This document shows, in pieces, positions 10,000 through 18,940 of a stretch of 64,000 bases of DNA (positions are counted from its first letter, which is position 1; each line of letters begins with the position of its first letter). Position numbers and translations under genes: made by a program. The stretch comes from Phycicoccus endophyticus (GTDB lineage Bacteria; Actinomycetota; Actinomycetes; Actinomycetales; Dermatophilaceae): assembly GCF_011326735.1 (NCBI RefSeq), contig NZ_JAANCN010000018.1, positions 1-64,000 of the forward strand. The letters run 5' to 3'. Under the pieces are notes generated by a model. It was not told the DNA's origin and did no database searches. It saw only the letters and a program-made list of their open reading frames with translations.

Positions 10000-12900
10000 A
10001 TGAAGAAGCTTCTCGCTGCCGCGGCTTCGGCCGTCACGATGGCAGCCGTCCTCGTCGCACCCACCTCGGCCAATGCGAGCCAGATCTCGGTCAACCCGCC
10101 CTCCACGGGCCAGATGCCGAGCGAGGTTCCAGCGTCGTACACCCCGGCGGTCAACGGGGACAACATCCTCGGGATCGCCTCGGTGGGCGACCAGATCGTC
10201 ATCGGCGGTCCCTTCACCACGGTCGCCGGTCAGGCGCGCGACGGGGTCGCGGTCTTCGACGCCGACACCGGGGCGCTCAACACCTCGTTCAACCCGAGCA
10301 TCGACGGCAAGGTGCTCACCGTGCTGCCGGGCCCGAGCGCCGACACGGTCTACGTCGGCGGCAACTTCACGACCGTCAACGGCGCCTCGGTGAAGAACCT
10401 CACGCTGCTCAGCACCGTGGACGGCTCGACCGTCACGTCGTTCAAGGCACCGACGATCAACCGTCCGGTCAACGACCTGGACCGACACGGGAACCGCCTG
10501 TTCGTCGGCGGCGTCTTCACCAAGGTCGGCGGCCGCGCGCTCGGCGGTCTGCTGAGCCTCGATGCCACCACCGGGGCGTTCGACCCGTACCTCCAGGTCA
10601 AGCTGACCATCCGGCACAACGACGGCGTGAGCGGCGCCGCCAAGGCCCCGGTGGGCGCGACGAACATCGCGGTCTCCCCGGACGGCACCAAGCTCGTCGT
10701 CCTCGGCAACTTCAAGAAGGCCGACGGGAACGCCCGAGTCCAGGCCGTGCTCATCGACCTCACCGGCGCCAGCGCGGCCGTCGCCGACTACTGGGCGACC
10801 AGCGGGTACGAGCCGCTCTGCTACAACTGGGCCTACGACTCGTACATGCGCGGTCTCGCCTTCTCCCCGGACGGCTCGTACTTCGTCATCTCCGCGACCG
10901 GCGGCGGTCACACCACGCTGTGCGACACGGTCTCCCGGTGGGAGGCGAACGCCACCGGCACCGACGTCCAGCCCACCTGGGTCGACTACGCCGGCGGTGA
11001 CACGTTCTGGGCCACGACGGTGACCGACACGGCGGTCTTCATCGGCGGCCACCAGCGGTGGGCGAACAACGAGAACGGGAACGACTACGCAGGTAGTGGC
11101 GCCGTGCCGCGAGCCGGCCTGGCGGCCCTCGACCCGGTCAGCGGCCGACCACTGGAGTGGAACCCCGGACGCAACCCACGCGGCGTGTCCGTCAAGGCGA
11201 TGCTCGCGACCGACAAGGGCCTGTGGATGGGCTACGACACGGTCTGGGTGGGCAACCGGAAGTACAAGCGTCCACGGTTGGCCTTCTTCCCCTACGACGG
11301 CGGCAGCACCGTCCACGCCTCGACGACCGCGCAGCTGCCCGCGACGGTCTTCGTCGGCAGCGGTGGGCTCGGCTCCTCCACCAACGTGCTCTACCGGGTC
11401 AACGCTGGAGGAGGCGTGGTGGGCTCGGCAGACTCGGGACCGGACTGGTCCGACGACAGCGGCAGTACCAGCGACTACCGCAACTCGGGCAGCACGGCAA
11501 CCGGCTACTCCTCGACGGTGTCCTACAGCTCGTCGGTTCCCTCGGGGACACCGCTCGCGCTGTTCAACAGCGAACGCTGGGACGGGGGCGACGACCCCGA
11601 GATGCAGTGGCACTTCCCCGTCACCGCCGGGACCCCCGTCGAGGTCCGCCTGTACATGGCCAACCAGTACTCGGGTACCTCGAGCGTCGGCTCGCGGGTG
11701 TTCGACGTCGACCTCGAGGGCACCCGGGTCCTCGACGACGAGGACCTCGTGGCCGATGTCGGTCACAACGTCGCGACGACGAAGAAGTTCGATGTCACCA
11801 GCGACGGCAGCATCGACATCTCCTTCGGTCACGTGACGGAGAACCCGCTCGTCAACGCCATCGAGATCGTGCGCACCGACGTCACCCCCGAGCCGAGCAC
11901 GAGCACTCTCGAGCGCACCCAGTTCGACGGGACGAGCGCGAGCACCCCGACGACGCTCGACTCCCCCATCGACTGGGCGAGCGTCAGGGGCGCGTTCGCG
12001 GTCGGGGACCTCCTCTACTACGGCAAGAGCGACGGCACCTTCTGGCGGGCGCCCTTCAACGGAGCAAGCATCGGTACTCCGGAGAAGGTCGACCCGTACC
12101 ACGACCCGGAGTGGAAGGACGTCGACACCGGCAGCGGTCAGACCTTCGACGGGGCCAGTCCCTCGTTCTACTCGCAGCTCTCCAGCGTCGGGGGGATGTT
12201 CTTCTCCGGCGGCAAGCTCTACTACAACCAGGTGGGCAGCTCCACGCTGCGCTCCCTCTGGTTCTCACCCGACAGTGGCATCGTCGCCCCCAACCCCAAG
12301 ACGGTCACGAGCTCGGTGAGCTTCGCCAACGTCGGAGGCATGTTCGTCAGCGGCGACCAGCTGTACTACGTCAACCGCACCACCGGGGACATGTACCGCG
12401 TGTCCTTCAGCGGAGGCGTCGTCTCCGGGTCACCGACGCTGGTGAACGGTCCCTCGACCGGCGGAGTGGACTGGCGCGGTCGGGCGCTCTTCCTCGGCAA
12501 CCCCCCGGCGAACGAGCGTCCGACCGCCACCTTCACGTCGCTGTGCACGGACCTGGAGTGCTCGTTCGACGGCTCCGGCTCGGCCGACTCCGACGGCAGC
12601 ATCGTGTCCTACGACTGGAGCTTCGGGGACGGCGCTACCTCGACCGACCCGGCGCCGTCGCACACCTACGCCGCGGACGGCAGCTACGAAGTGTCGCTCA
12701 CCGTCACCGACGACCGCGGGGGCCAGGGCACGGCGACCCGGACCGTGTCGCCGTCCACGGCGCCGGCCGACGCGGGGTTCGTCGGGCAGGACGCCACGAA
12801 CGCCAGCAAGTCGGCGGACAAGACGGTGACGCCCCCGTCCGAGGTGCAGGTCGGCGACCTGCTCCTGCTGTCGTACACGGGTAACGACGACGTGCCCGCC

Positions 12901-13374
12901 CCGCCCGCGGGGTGGACCCTGGCCCAGTCCTCGGTGAACTACTCCCTGGCGACCTCGGTCTGGTGGAAGGTGGCCACGAGCGCCGACCTCGGGACCTCGG
13001 TCACCCTGACGCAGTCCTCGGCCCAGAAGGCCATCGTCGGGCTCGCCGCCTACCGGGGCTTCTCGTCGGTCGGTGCCATCGACTCCACTCAGGACGTCAA
13101 GGAGGCTGCGCACACGACGCCGGAGATCCCCGTGCAGGCGGGTGACCTGGTCGTCGGCCTCTGGAGCGACAAGTCCGCCGACACCACCGACTGGACCGAG
13201 CCCGCCGGCTGGGCGGCTCGCACGGAGGTCATCGGGCAGGGCGCGGGAGCCTACAGCCTTCTCGTGGCCGACGACGGCTCGCTGGTCTCCACGGGCACCT
13301 ACCCGTCGGTCACCGCGACGGTCGACGCCCCCTCGGGGCGCGGTCTCTCCTTCGCGATCGCGCTGCGTCCCTGA
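10000..13374 (+). CDS. Large secreted beta-propeller/malectin/PKD surface protein
   Basis: A 1124-residue exported protein of the exopolysaccharide island. It opens with a signal peptide (MKKLLAAAASAVTMAAVLVA, cleavage near ANA-SQ). Residues 40-430 are delta-60/PQQ-like beta-propeller repeats (VYVGGNFTTVNG, LFVGGVFTKVGG). A malectin-like sugar-binding domain follows at about 460-630 (YRVNAGGG, MQWHFPVTAGTPVEVRLYMA, VNAIEIV). Further propeller-like blades (LLYYGKSDGTFWRAPFNG) lie at about 645-830 and a PKD domain at 840-920 (SYDWSFGDGATSTDPAPSHT). A beta-rich C-terminus of about 200 residues ends RGLSFAIALRP. There is no sortase motif or C-terminal anchor. The architecture suggests binding to or organising surface polysaccharide; no catalytic site is evident. 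A perfect hairpin follows the stop. Confidence 0.85.
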   Translation: MKKLLAAAASAVTMAAVLVAPTSANASQISVNPPSTGQMPSEVPASYTPAVNGDNILGIASVGDQIVIGGPFTTVAGQARDGVAVFDADTGALNTSFNPSIDGKVLTVLPGPSADTVYVGGNFTTVNGASVKNLTLLSTVDGSTVTSFKAPTINRPVNDLDRHGNRLFVGGVFTKVGGRALGGLLSLDATTGAFDPYLQVKLTIRHNDGVSGAAKAPVGATNIAVSPDGTKLVVLGNFKKADGNARVQAVLIDLTGASAAVADYWATSGYEPLCYNWAYDSYMRGLAFSPDGSYFVISATGGGHTTLCDTVSRWEANATGTDVQPTWVDYAGGDTFWATTVTDTAVFIGGHQRWANNENGNDYAGSGAVPRAGLAALDPVSGRPLEWNPGRNPRGVSVKAMLATDKGLWMGYDTVWVGNRKYKRPRLAFFPYDGGSTVHASTTAQLPATVFVGSGGLGSSTNVLYRVNAGGGVVGSADSGPDWSDDSGSTSDYRNSGSTATGYSSTVSYSSSVPSGTPLALFNSERWDGGDDPEMQWHFPVTAGTPVEVRLYMANQYSGTSSVGSRVFDVDLEGTRVLDDEDLVADVGHNVATTKKFDVTSDGSIDISFGHVTENPLVNAIEIVRTDVTPEPSTSTLERTQFDGTSASTPTTLDSPIDWASVRGAFAVGDLLYYGKSDGTFWRAPFNGASIGTPEKVDPYHDPEWKDVDTGSGQTFDGASPSFYSQLSSVGGMFFSGGKLYYNQVGSSTLRSLWFSPDSGIVAPNPKTVTSSVSFANVGGMFVSGDQLYYVNRTTGDMYRVSFSGGVVSGSPTLVNGPSTGGVDWRGRALFLGNPPANERPTATFTSLCTDLECSFDGSGSADSDGSIVSYDWSFGDGATSTDPAPSHTYAADGSYEVSLTVTDDRGGQGTATRTVSPSTAPADAGFVGQDATNASKSADKTVTPPSEVQVGDLLLLSYTGNDDVPAPPAGWTLAQSSVNYSLATSVWWKVATSADLGTSVTLTQSSAQKAIVGLAAYRGFSSVGAIDSTQDVKEAAHTTPEIPVQAGDLVVGLWSDKSADTTDWTEPAGWAARTEVIGQGAGAYSLLVADDGSLVSTGTYPSVTATVDAPSGRGLSFAIALRP

Positions 13375-13380
13375 CCACGG

Positions 13381-13421
13381 GGGGAGGGGGGCGGCCACTG
13401 TGGGCGGCCGCCCCCCTCCCC
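13381..13421. terminator. 16-bp perfect hairpin between convergent genes
   Basis: GGGGAGGGGGGCGGCC (13381-13396) is matched exactly by its reverse complement at 13406-13421, around a 9-base loop. It starts six bases after the stop of the secreted protein and faces the convergent lipoprotein gene, so it can act in both directions. No U-tract follows, as is common in high-GC genomes. Confidence 0.75.
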
Positions 13422-13444
13422 TCGTGCGGTCGCCGCCGAGCCCC

Positions 13445-14038
13445 CTACTGGGCGCGCCGGTTGAACGCGATCGTGAAGCACCCGTGGTCGCGGCCCGCCG
13501 ATATCGCTGCCCGCCATGTACCGGGGCCCGGGACGGTGACTCGCAGCGCGTAGTAGCGCACCCCGTCCGGCGTGACGCGTGCCCTCGTGGCCGTGGCCCG
13601 CGCGGTGACCGCGGGCTTGCGCAGCCGGGTGAGGACGACCGTGGCACCGGACGCCTGCCGCGGGTGTGCGGGAATCACGTGAAGGCGGATCTCAGCGCCC
13701 TTGCGCCCGGAGCCGCCGGCCTTGAAGGCCTCCCGGGCCCTGACGAAGTCGCCCGCTCCGATACCCCCCGAGCGGAGGTTGCGCTGAGGCGTCGGCGTGC
13801 ACGAGCCGTCAGCGGGCCCCGGGAGACGGGCCAGGAGGCCCGCCTGCCCCGAGGGCGTCGTCGCCTCGGTGCTCGCTGCGGGGACGGTGACGGACACACT
13901 CGCCTGCGGGCCCGCGCTGGTCGGGCCCGCCGTGCGGGGCAGCAGGGCCTCGCCCGCGCCGGGCGTGGCAGCGCAGCCGGGAAGGACGAGCACGGCGGCG
14001 GCCAGGGCGAGGCCCGCGGCGCGCCGTCGCTCAGGCAC
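13445..14038 (-). CDS. Unrecognised lipoprotein
   Basis: Starting at GTG 14038, this encodes 197 residues with a lipoprotein signal (VPERRRAAGLALAAAVLVLPGC, Cys at about residue 22 when counted from the start codon). A low-complexity Thr/Ala/Ser/Pro linker follows, then a soluble domain containing GSGRKGAEIRLHVIP and ALRVTVPGPGTW. I do not recognise the domain. The start lies inside the 3' end of the upstream sulfotransferase (8-bp overlap), so the gene is the last of a coupled run 17691 to 13445. Attachment to the membrane outer face next to sulfated-polysaccharide genes suggests a late or structural role, inferred from position. Confidence 0.7.
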   Translation of the reverse strand: MPERRRAAGLALAAAVLVLPGCAATPGAGEALLPRTAGPTSAGPQASVSVTVPAASTEATTPSGQAGLLARLPGPADGSCTPTPQRNLRSGGIGAGDFVRAREAFKAGGSGRKGAEIRLHVIPAHPRQASGATVVLTRLRKPAVTARATATRARVTPDGVRYYALRVTVPGPGTWRAAISAGRDHGCFTIAFNRRAQ

Positions 14039-14942
14039 CCGCCGCGTCCCGCCAGCTCGGCACACCGCGCAGATACGCCTCCAGACGTGCGTCGTGGGGT
14101 GCGAAGTACTCCCCGAGGCGCAGCCGGGTGGCGGGGTCCATGTCACCCGGGCGGGCGTTGTAGCGGTCGAAGTGCGGTGGCAGCGTCCGGCTGATCCCGA
14201 GGAAGTCGGTGAGCTCGAGGAACGTGCCCTCGGGCTCGCCGAAGAAGTCGGCACTCTCGATGACGTGCAGCTGCTCCCGTGGAAGGACGGCACTGGCTCG
14301 GTCGAGCTGGTCGGCGTAGTGCCCTCGGTGGAGATAGGACTGGTGCCGGTGCGCGAAGCTCTGGTAGGCGGGGTCGCTGCGGATGCGCTCCTCCTCCCCC
14401 GCCAGCCGCTCCGGCTCGAGCTCGAGGGCACGCTCGAAGCTCTCGGTCTCGAACCCGCGAGCGGACTCGTGCTTCCACGCGGAGAAGGCGCGCTCGACGG
14501 GGTCGCGGAGCATGACGACGACCTTGACCTGCGGCAGCTCGCGCACGAGCCGTTCTATGGCCAAGGGGTGATAGAGGTAGTAGCCACTCGCCTCGAACAC
14601 GCACGGCCCCCCCGCCCGTGCGGTGCGCACCGAGACGGCGGACCGCAGCGGGAAGTGACCTCCGTACCAGGCCGGGCCGCGCTCGTAGTTGACGTCGAAG
14701 TAGTTGACCCCCTTGTGGAACGAGGGCCGCACGACCTGCGGATGGGCCATGAGGGCTCGGAACAGCGAGGTCGTGCCACAACGCTGCGCCCCGGCGAGCA
14801 CGAAGTCGGGCCGGACCCGAAGGCCCGCGGTCGCCGTGCCAACCTGTGTCGCGAGCCGGCGACCGGCCACGCGCACGCGGGCGGGAGCACGGGTCCGCAG
14901 GGGCGTGGGTGCCGTCCCGACGTGCTCACCCTGCCGCGACAC
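14031..14942 (-). CDS. Sulfotransferase (NDST/heparan-type fold)
   Basis: A 303-residue PAPS-dependent sulfotransferase-like protein. The 5'-phosphosulfate loop is VLAGAQRCGTTSLFRALMAHP (first 20: VLAGAQRCGTTSLFRALMAH, near residue 48), and the 3'-phosphate site is VVVMLRDPVERAFSAWKHE. FHKGVNYFDVNYERGPAWY and LHVIESADFFGEPEGT resemble the heparan N-/O-sulfotransferase group. The GTG start at 14942 is chosen because GGGGGTGGGA lies directly upstream. It overlaps the preceding sulfotransferase by 17 bases. The likely acceptor is a sugar of the locally made exopolysaccharide, or its lipid-linked precursor; position of sulfation cannot be predicted. Confidence 0.88.
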   Translation of the reverse strand: MSRQGEHVGTAPTPLRTRAPARVRVAGRRLATQVGTATAGLRVRPDFVLAGAQRCGTTSLFRALMAHPQVVRPSFHKGVNYFDVNYERGPAWYGGHFPLRSAVSVRTARAGGPCVFEASGYYLYHPLAIERLVRELPQVKVVVMLRDPVERAFSAWKHESARGFETESFERALELEPERLAGEEERIRSDPAYQSFAHRHQSYLHRGHYADQLDRASAVLPREQLHVIESADFFGEPEGTFLELTDFLGISRTLPPHFDRYNARPGDMDPATRLRLGEYFAPHDARLEAYLRGVPSWRDAAGA

Positions 14943-15777
14943 TGTCCCACCCCCACCGTGACCGGAGATCGAGCCCCCAGTCCTCCTCGAGCAGGCGGAC
15001 GTCGTCGACGTACAGGCCACGCAGGTACTCGCGGTCCTCGGGCGTCATGACGGGACGGTCCTCGCCCAGAGGTGTGTACAGCACCCGGTGGACCATCGAG
15101 GAGCGCTTCACGCGCGCGACGACACGCGCGCCGTCGAGCCTGCGGGCGACATCGGCGAACGCCCGGACGGCACGGGCCACCGGGACCGCTCTGGCCCTGC
15201 TCGCCACCAGTCGTTCGGCGAGCAGCTCGGCCGACAGCGTCAGCCGGTCCACCTGGAGGAAGTCGGTGACAGCGTCGAAGTACCCCTGCGGATCCGCCCC
15301 AAGATCATCGAACACCGCCACGTGAATGCGCTCGGCCGGGAAGAGCTCCCGGTAGGCCCGCAGCTGGGCGCCGTAGCGCCCGTGCTCGACGAGCTCGGGG
15401 ACCTGCTCGACGGCCTCCCTGAAGGTCTCGGGCCACAGCCCGTGCTTGCGGGCGTAGAGGTAGGAGGAGAAGGCACGCGAGACCGGGTCACGCAGACTCA
15501 CCATGAGCCGCGCGTCGGGTAGGGCCTCGTGGATGCGCGCGGGGCACCGAGGGTCGGCGAGGTAGTCCTGACAGACCTCGCCGACCACCGCGTGCTGCGG
15601 CGTCGCGCCCCGGAACTGGCCGGCGTACCAGTCCAGGCCCCGTTCGTAGTACCGGTCGAAGAAGTAGAGGTCCTTCGCCGGCGAGAGGTACACCTGGGGA
15701 TGGGTGATGAGGGCCTCGTGCAACCACGACGACCCCGCCTTGTCGGGGCCGAGGTAGAGAAAGTTCGGCAAGGTCAT
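14926..15777 (-). CDS. Sulfotransferase
   Basis: A 283-residue sulfotransferase of the same group as its downstream neighbour. The N-terminus MTLPNFLYLGPDKAGSSWLH carries the PAPS 5' loop (here DKAGSSW, with Ala instead of the usual Arg or Thr neighbours). YLSPAKDLYFFDRYYERGLDW follows (first 20 residues of the block). The 3'-phosphate motif is MVSLRDPVSRAFSSYLYARK, and later IHVAVFDDLGADPQGYF. The start is ATG 15777 with AGGACGGAG upstream. It is 12 bases after the bifunctional sulfotransferase-GT2 gene and overlaps the next by 17, so the three form one operon. The GSSW variant is common in this subfamily, and activity is expected. Confidence 0.88.
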   Translation of the reverse strand: MTLPNFLYLGPDKAGSSWLHEALITHPQVYLSPAKDLYFFDRYYERGLDWYAGQFRGATPQHAVVGEVCQDYLADPRCPARIHEALPDARLMVSLRDPVSRAFSSYLYARKHGLWPETFREAVEQVPELVEHGRYGAQLRAYRELFPAERIHVAVFDDLGADPQGYFDAVTDFLQVDRLTLSAELLAERLVASRARAVPVARAVRAFADVARRLDGARVVARVKRSSMVHRVLYTPLGEDRPVMTPEDREYLRGLYVDDVRLLEEDWGLDLRSRWGWDSVAAG

Positions 15778-15789
15778 GCGCTCTCCGTC

Positions 15790-17691
15790 CTAGCTCAGAC
15801 CGCGCCCGAAGCGGCGCGCCAGGCTCAGTAGCCGGCCGGGGTCGACCCCCGTGACGATGTGCCCGTAGGCCAGGGCCACGTGCGGCGTCACGGGCCAGGT
15901 GAGCAGGCCGCGGGTCGCGTGCCGCACGGCATCGCGCCGCCGGCCCATCGTCGACTCGACGAACGCCATCTGCCCGAGCACGCGCGCGTACCCCCGCCGG
16001 GAGCTCTCGATCTCCGGATGGCGCTCGACGAAGGCCGTCAGGGCGTCGAGGGTGTTGCGCGAGCGTCCCTGGTACCACGACTGCACGCGCTTGTTGATGT
16101 CGGCCAGAGGCTCGGTGACGCACCCCACGGGCGCCACCCGGGCGGCCCGCAGGATGAGGTCGTAGTCCTCGCCGTACCCGTGCGGCAGAGACTCGTCGTA
16201 GCCGTCGACGGCGTCGAGCACCTCGCGCCGCACGAGGAGGGTCGAGGAGTGCAGCTCCTTGACCCGGTTGCGCAGGAGGCGCTCGAGAGGGAAGCGCTCG
16301 GCACGCGCGGGCCACTCGGCGACGGAGCCACCGGGCATCATGAGGCGGATACCCGAGCCAACGACGCCGAGATCGGGGTCCTCGGCGAGGCGGGTGACCT
16401 GCCGGGTGAGCTTCGTCGGGTGCCAGACGTCGTCGTCGTCACAGCTCGCGACCAACGGCGCGTCCGTGAGCTCGAGACCCGTGTTGCGTGCCCCGGCCAG
16501 ACCGGCACGACGCCGGTTGGACGTGACGGCCACCCGGCGGCCCGGCGTGCCGAGCGACGTGAGCGTGGGGTCCTCGGCCTCCTGGTCGTGCACGACGAGG
16601 ATCTCCAGCTCACCCGGGTAGTCCTGGGCGACCGCCGCCCGAACCGTGTCACGGACCAGATCGGGGCGCCCGCGGGTGGGGACGATGACGGAGACCCGCG
16701 GCCAGGTGCCGAGGACGAACCGCGACCAGGTGAGGGTGGGCGCCGTCGGCGCCGGTGACGAGCCGCGGGCGAAGCGCCGAGCCGGGGCCGTGAGCAGAGA
16801 GACACCCACCCGGTCGGCCACGGGCATCTCCGTACGCCAGGCCTCGTCGAGCCGTAGCGGGACCGTGCCGGCTGTGAAGCGAGAGGGGTTGCCCGCGACC
16901 CCGTGGCTCGCCGGGAGCTCGGCGCTGCCCGGGTGCAGATGGCGGAGGTCCTCGGGAGTGGTCGCCACGCCGGCGGCAGAGAGCGCAGCCGCCAGCGAGC
17001 CTGCGGGCTCGCGCACGAAGTCCTCGTAGGCCAGACGGCCCGTGGGGACGCCACACCACCGGACGAGCCCGACCTGCGCCTGGGTGGCCGACCAGCGCGC
17101 GGCCGTGCTGAGCGTCGGGCGCCGCACCATGGGTGCCCCGTCGCGGTCCTGCGGGCGGGAGACCACCTTGGCCTGGCTGTGGGCGACACCGTGCGGGTCG
17201 CGCACGACGTGCAGGAGGCGGACGTCGAGCCCGGCGACGGCCAGGGCGAGCGCCTGGACCGGCCATTTGCTGGCGTCGACGACGAGGTCGGCTTCCGCGA
17301 CGTCGGCCGCGGCCCGGTAGACCTCGGCGAAACCGCGCCCGTACTCCATCAGCTCCTGTGGTGGCGGGGTCTCGCGGCGGGCGACGGCGAGCAGCGCCGG
17401 CATCCGGCGCTGCCGGACCAGGTGGGCCTGGATGCGCTCCATGCGGGCGAACGCCTCGGGGTCGTGGAGCGCCGGCACCCGTTGCGTCACGGCGGTCCAG
17501 AACGGGCACTCGCTGAGTGGCCGCCCACAGCCACAGCGTTCGTCGGCACGCACCGCTCCGCGGAACAGGTCGACGGCCTCTCCCACGGTGCACGCTCCGG
17601 CGCGAGCGGCGACGGCTCGTTCCACCAGTGTGGTCCCGGAGCGGCTCGAGCCGGCGACATAGATCACCGTCGGAGCACCCTCGTACCTCAT
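15790..17691 (-). CDS. Fused sulfotransferase and family 2 glycosyltransferase
   Basis: A 633-residue two-domain protein. Residues 1-310 are a sulfotransferase: PAPS loop YVAGSSRSGTTLVERAV, a Cys motif CGCGRPLSECPFW, LVVDASKWPVQAL, and LLHVVRDPHGVAHSQAK. Residues about 325-630 are a GT-A glycosyltransferase of family 2: RVSVIVPTRGRPDLV, AGLAGARNTGLELTDAPLVA (20 residues), the DXD-like SCDDDDVWHPTKL, and GYDESLPHGYGEDYDLILRA. Both halves keep their key motifs, and the joint is continuous, with no stop or frame change. The start is ATG 17691 behind AGGGAGG. The pairing suggests that one polypeptide adds a sugar and sulfates the growing repeat unit, on the cytoplasmic face. Confidence 0.9.
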   Translation of the reverse strand: MRYEGAPTVIYVAGSSRSGTTLVERAVAARAGACTVGEAVDLFRGAVRADERCGCGRPLSECPFWTAVTQRVPALHDPEAFARMERIQAHLVRQRRMPALLAVARRETPPPQELMEYGRGFAEVYRAAADVAEADLVVDASKWPVQALALAVAGLDVRLLHVVRDPHGVAHSQAKVVSRPQDRDGAPMVRRPTLSTAARWSATQAQVGLVRWCGVPTGRLAYEDFVREPAGSLAAALSAAGVATTPEDLRHLHPGSAELPASHGVAGNPSRFTAGTVPLRLDEAWRTEMPVADRVGVSLLTAPARRFARGSSPAPTAPTLTWSRFVLGTWPRVSVIVPTRGRPDLVRDTVRAAVAQDYPGELEILVVHDQEAEDPTLTSLGTPGRRVAVTSNRRRAGLAGARNTGLELTDAPLVASCDDDDVWHPTKLTRQVTRLAEDPDLGVVGSGIRLMMPGGSVAEWPARAERFPLERLLRNRVKELHSSTLLVRREVLDAVDGYDESLPHGYGEDYDLILRAARVAPVGCVTEPLADINKRVQSWYQGRSRNTLDALTAFVERHPEIESSRRGYARVLGQMAFVESTMGRRRDAVRHATRGLLTWPVTPHVALAYGHIVTGVDPGRLLSLARRFGRGLS

Positions 17692-17726
17692 CCGTCCTCC
17701 CTGCGATCTGGACCGGTACAGGGGCC

Positions 17727-17732
17727 AGCCTA
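17727..17732 (-). promoter_or_regulatory. Candidate -10 box of the left sulfotransferase operon
   Basis: TAGGCT on the minus strand lies 35 bases before the ATG at 17691, leaving room for the AGGGAGG ribosome site. No clear -35 was found. Confidence 0.3.
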
Positions 17733-17811
17733 GGGGTCATCGCGGGTTCCGTTGGCCGGATCACCGATCTTGGACGCCGGCGTCGCCTGTGGGCCCGCCC
17801 GAGCACACCCG

Positions 17812-17817
17812 TACCAT
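17812..17817 (+). promoter_or_regulatory. Candidate -10 box of the GH26-like lipoprotein gene
   Basis: TACCAT on the plus strand would give a leader of about 50 bases to the ATG at 17876. A -35 is not recognisable. Confidence 0.25.
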
Positions 17818-17875
17818 GGAGGACCCAGGACGGCCGCTGGCGCGGCCGTCGACTCGTCCCGGCGCAGGGGGATGG

Positions 17876-18940
17876 ATGGCACGACCGAGGTGGCGCACGG
17901 CCGCCACCGCGTTCCTCGGGCTCATCGCCGTCCTCGGGGGATGCACCACGCCGTCCGGGCAGGTCGACTCCTCGCCCGGCCCCTCCCGGCCCGCCCCGAC
18001 GGTCACGGCGAGCAGATGCCTCGGGCCGAAGGCGGTCCCGTCGTGCGAGGTCCTCTGGGGCGTGGCCACCCGACCGCCGACCCTTCAGGCCGTCGAGGCC
18101 ATCGAGACGGAGGTGGGCCGTCAGTTCCAGATCGTCTATCGCTACCACGACCTCGCCGGTGAGCTCCCGGACGAGGCCGAACAGCAGGTCGTGCAGCGCG
18201 GTACGTTGCTGCACGTCGCCATCGCCTCGCGGATCTTCGGCAGCGGCTCGGTGCCCTACGCCGACGTCGCGGCGGGTCGCTACGACGAGGTGCTACGCCG
18301 GCACGCCGAGGGGATCGCCGAGCTCGGCGTGCCGGTCTACGTGACCTTCGAGCAGGAGGGCAACCAGCGCGACAAGCTCGACGTCCGTGGGACGGCTCAG
18401 GAGTTCGTCGCGGCATGGCGGCACGTGCACGACGTCTTCCAGCAGGCGGGCGCCGACAACGCGGTATGGGTATGGGTCATGACGGGCAACGCCCGCAACC
18501 TCGAGCGCGCCGGCTCCCTCTGGCCGGGGAACGACGTGGTCGACTGGATCTCGTGGAACATCTACAACCAGTCCGGTTGCCGTGGCGAGAAACCGGTGGT
18601 CTCGAAGTACGAGTCGTTCCGGACCGGCATCGCGACCTTCTACGACTGGGTGACGACCGAGGGGGCCGCCCAGGGCATCGACGCCACCAAGCCGATGATG
18701 ATCAGCGAGGCGGGGTCGGCGCAGTACCCCGACGCACCCGAGGAGAGCGCGCGCTGGTACGCCCAGATCCCGGATGCGCTCAGGCACTACCCGCAGGTCA
18801 AGGCGGTGACGTTGTGGGCCAGCGGTGGGGGCGGCCCCAACCACTGCAGCTACCGGTTCCAGGACAACGACGTCATCACCCAGGGTGTGGCGAAGGCCGG
18901 GCGGAAGCTGGCGGCTCTGGAGGTGCCGACCAGCGGGTGA
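17876..18940 (+). CDS. GH26-like glycoside hydrolase, lipoprotein
   Basis: A 354-residue predicted lipoprotein: basic start MARPRWRTAATAF, then LGLIAVLGGC with the lipobox Cys near residue 22, a Ser/Pro linker, and a TIM-barrel-like hydrolase domain. The candidate acid/base Glu is in VYVTFEQEGN (about 160), the candidate nucleophile Glu in MMISEAGSAQYP (about 279), with DWISWNIYNQSGC between them. The pattern parallels the second hydrolase at 20089 and beta-mannanase-like GH26 proteins; the substrate is unknown and probably the local polysaccharide. ATG 17876 follows AGGGGGA. The last 65 bases overlap the 3' end of the convergent sulfotransferase. Confidence 0.8.
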   Translation: MARPRWRTAATAFLGLIAVLGGCTTPSGQVDSSPGPSRPAPTVTASRCLGPKAVPSCEVLWGVATRPPTLQAVEAIETEVGRQFQIVYRYHDLAGELPDEAEQQVVQRGTLLHVAIASRIFGSGSVPYADVAAGRYDEVLRRHAEGIAELGVPVYVTFEQEGNQRDKLDVRGTAQEFVAAWRHVHDVFQQAGADNAVWVWVMTGNARNLERAGSLWPGNDVVDWISWNIYNQSGCRGEKPVVSKYESFRTGIATFYDWVTTEGAAQGIDATKPMMISEAGSAQYPDAPEESARWYAQIPDALRHYPQVKAVTLWASGGGGPNHCSYRFQDNDVITQGVAKAGRKLAALEVPTSG

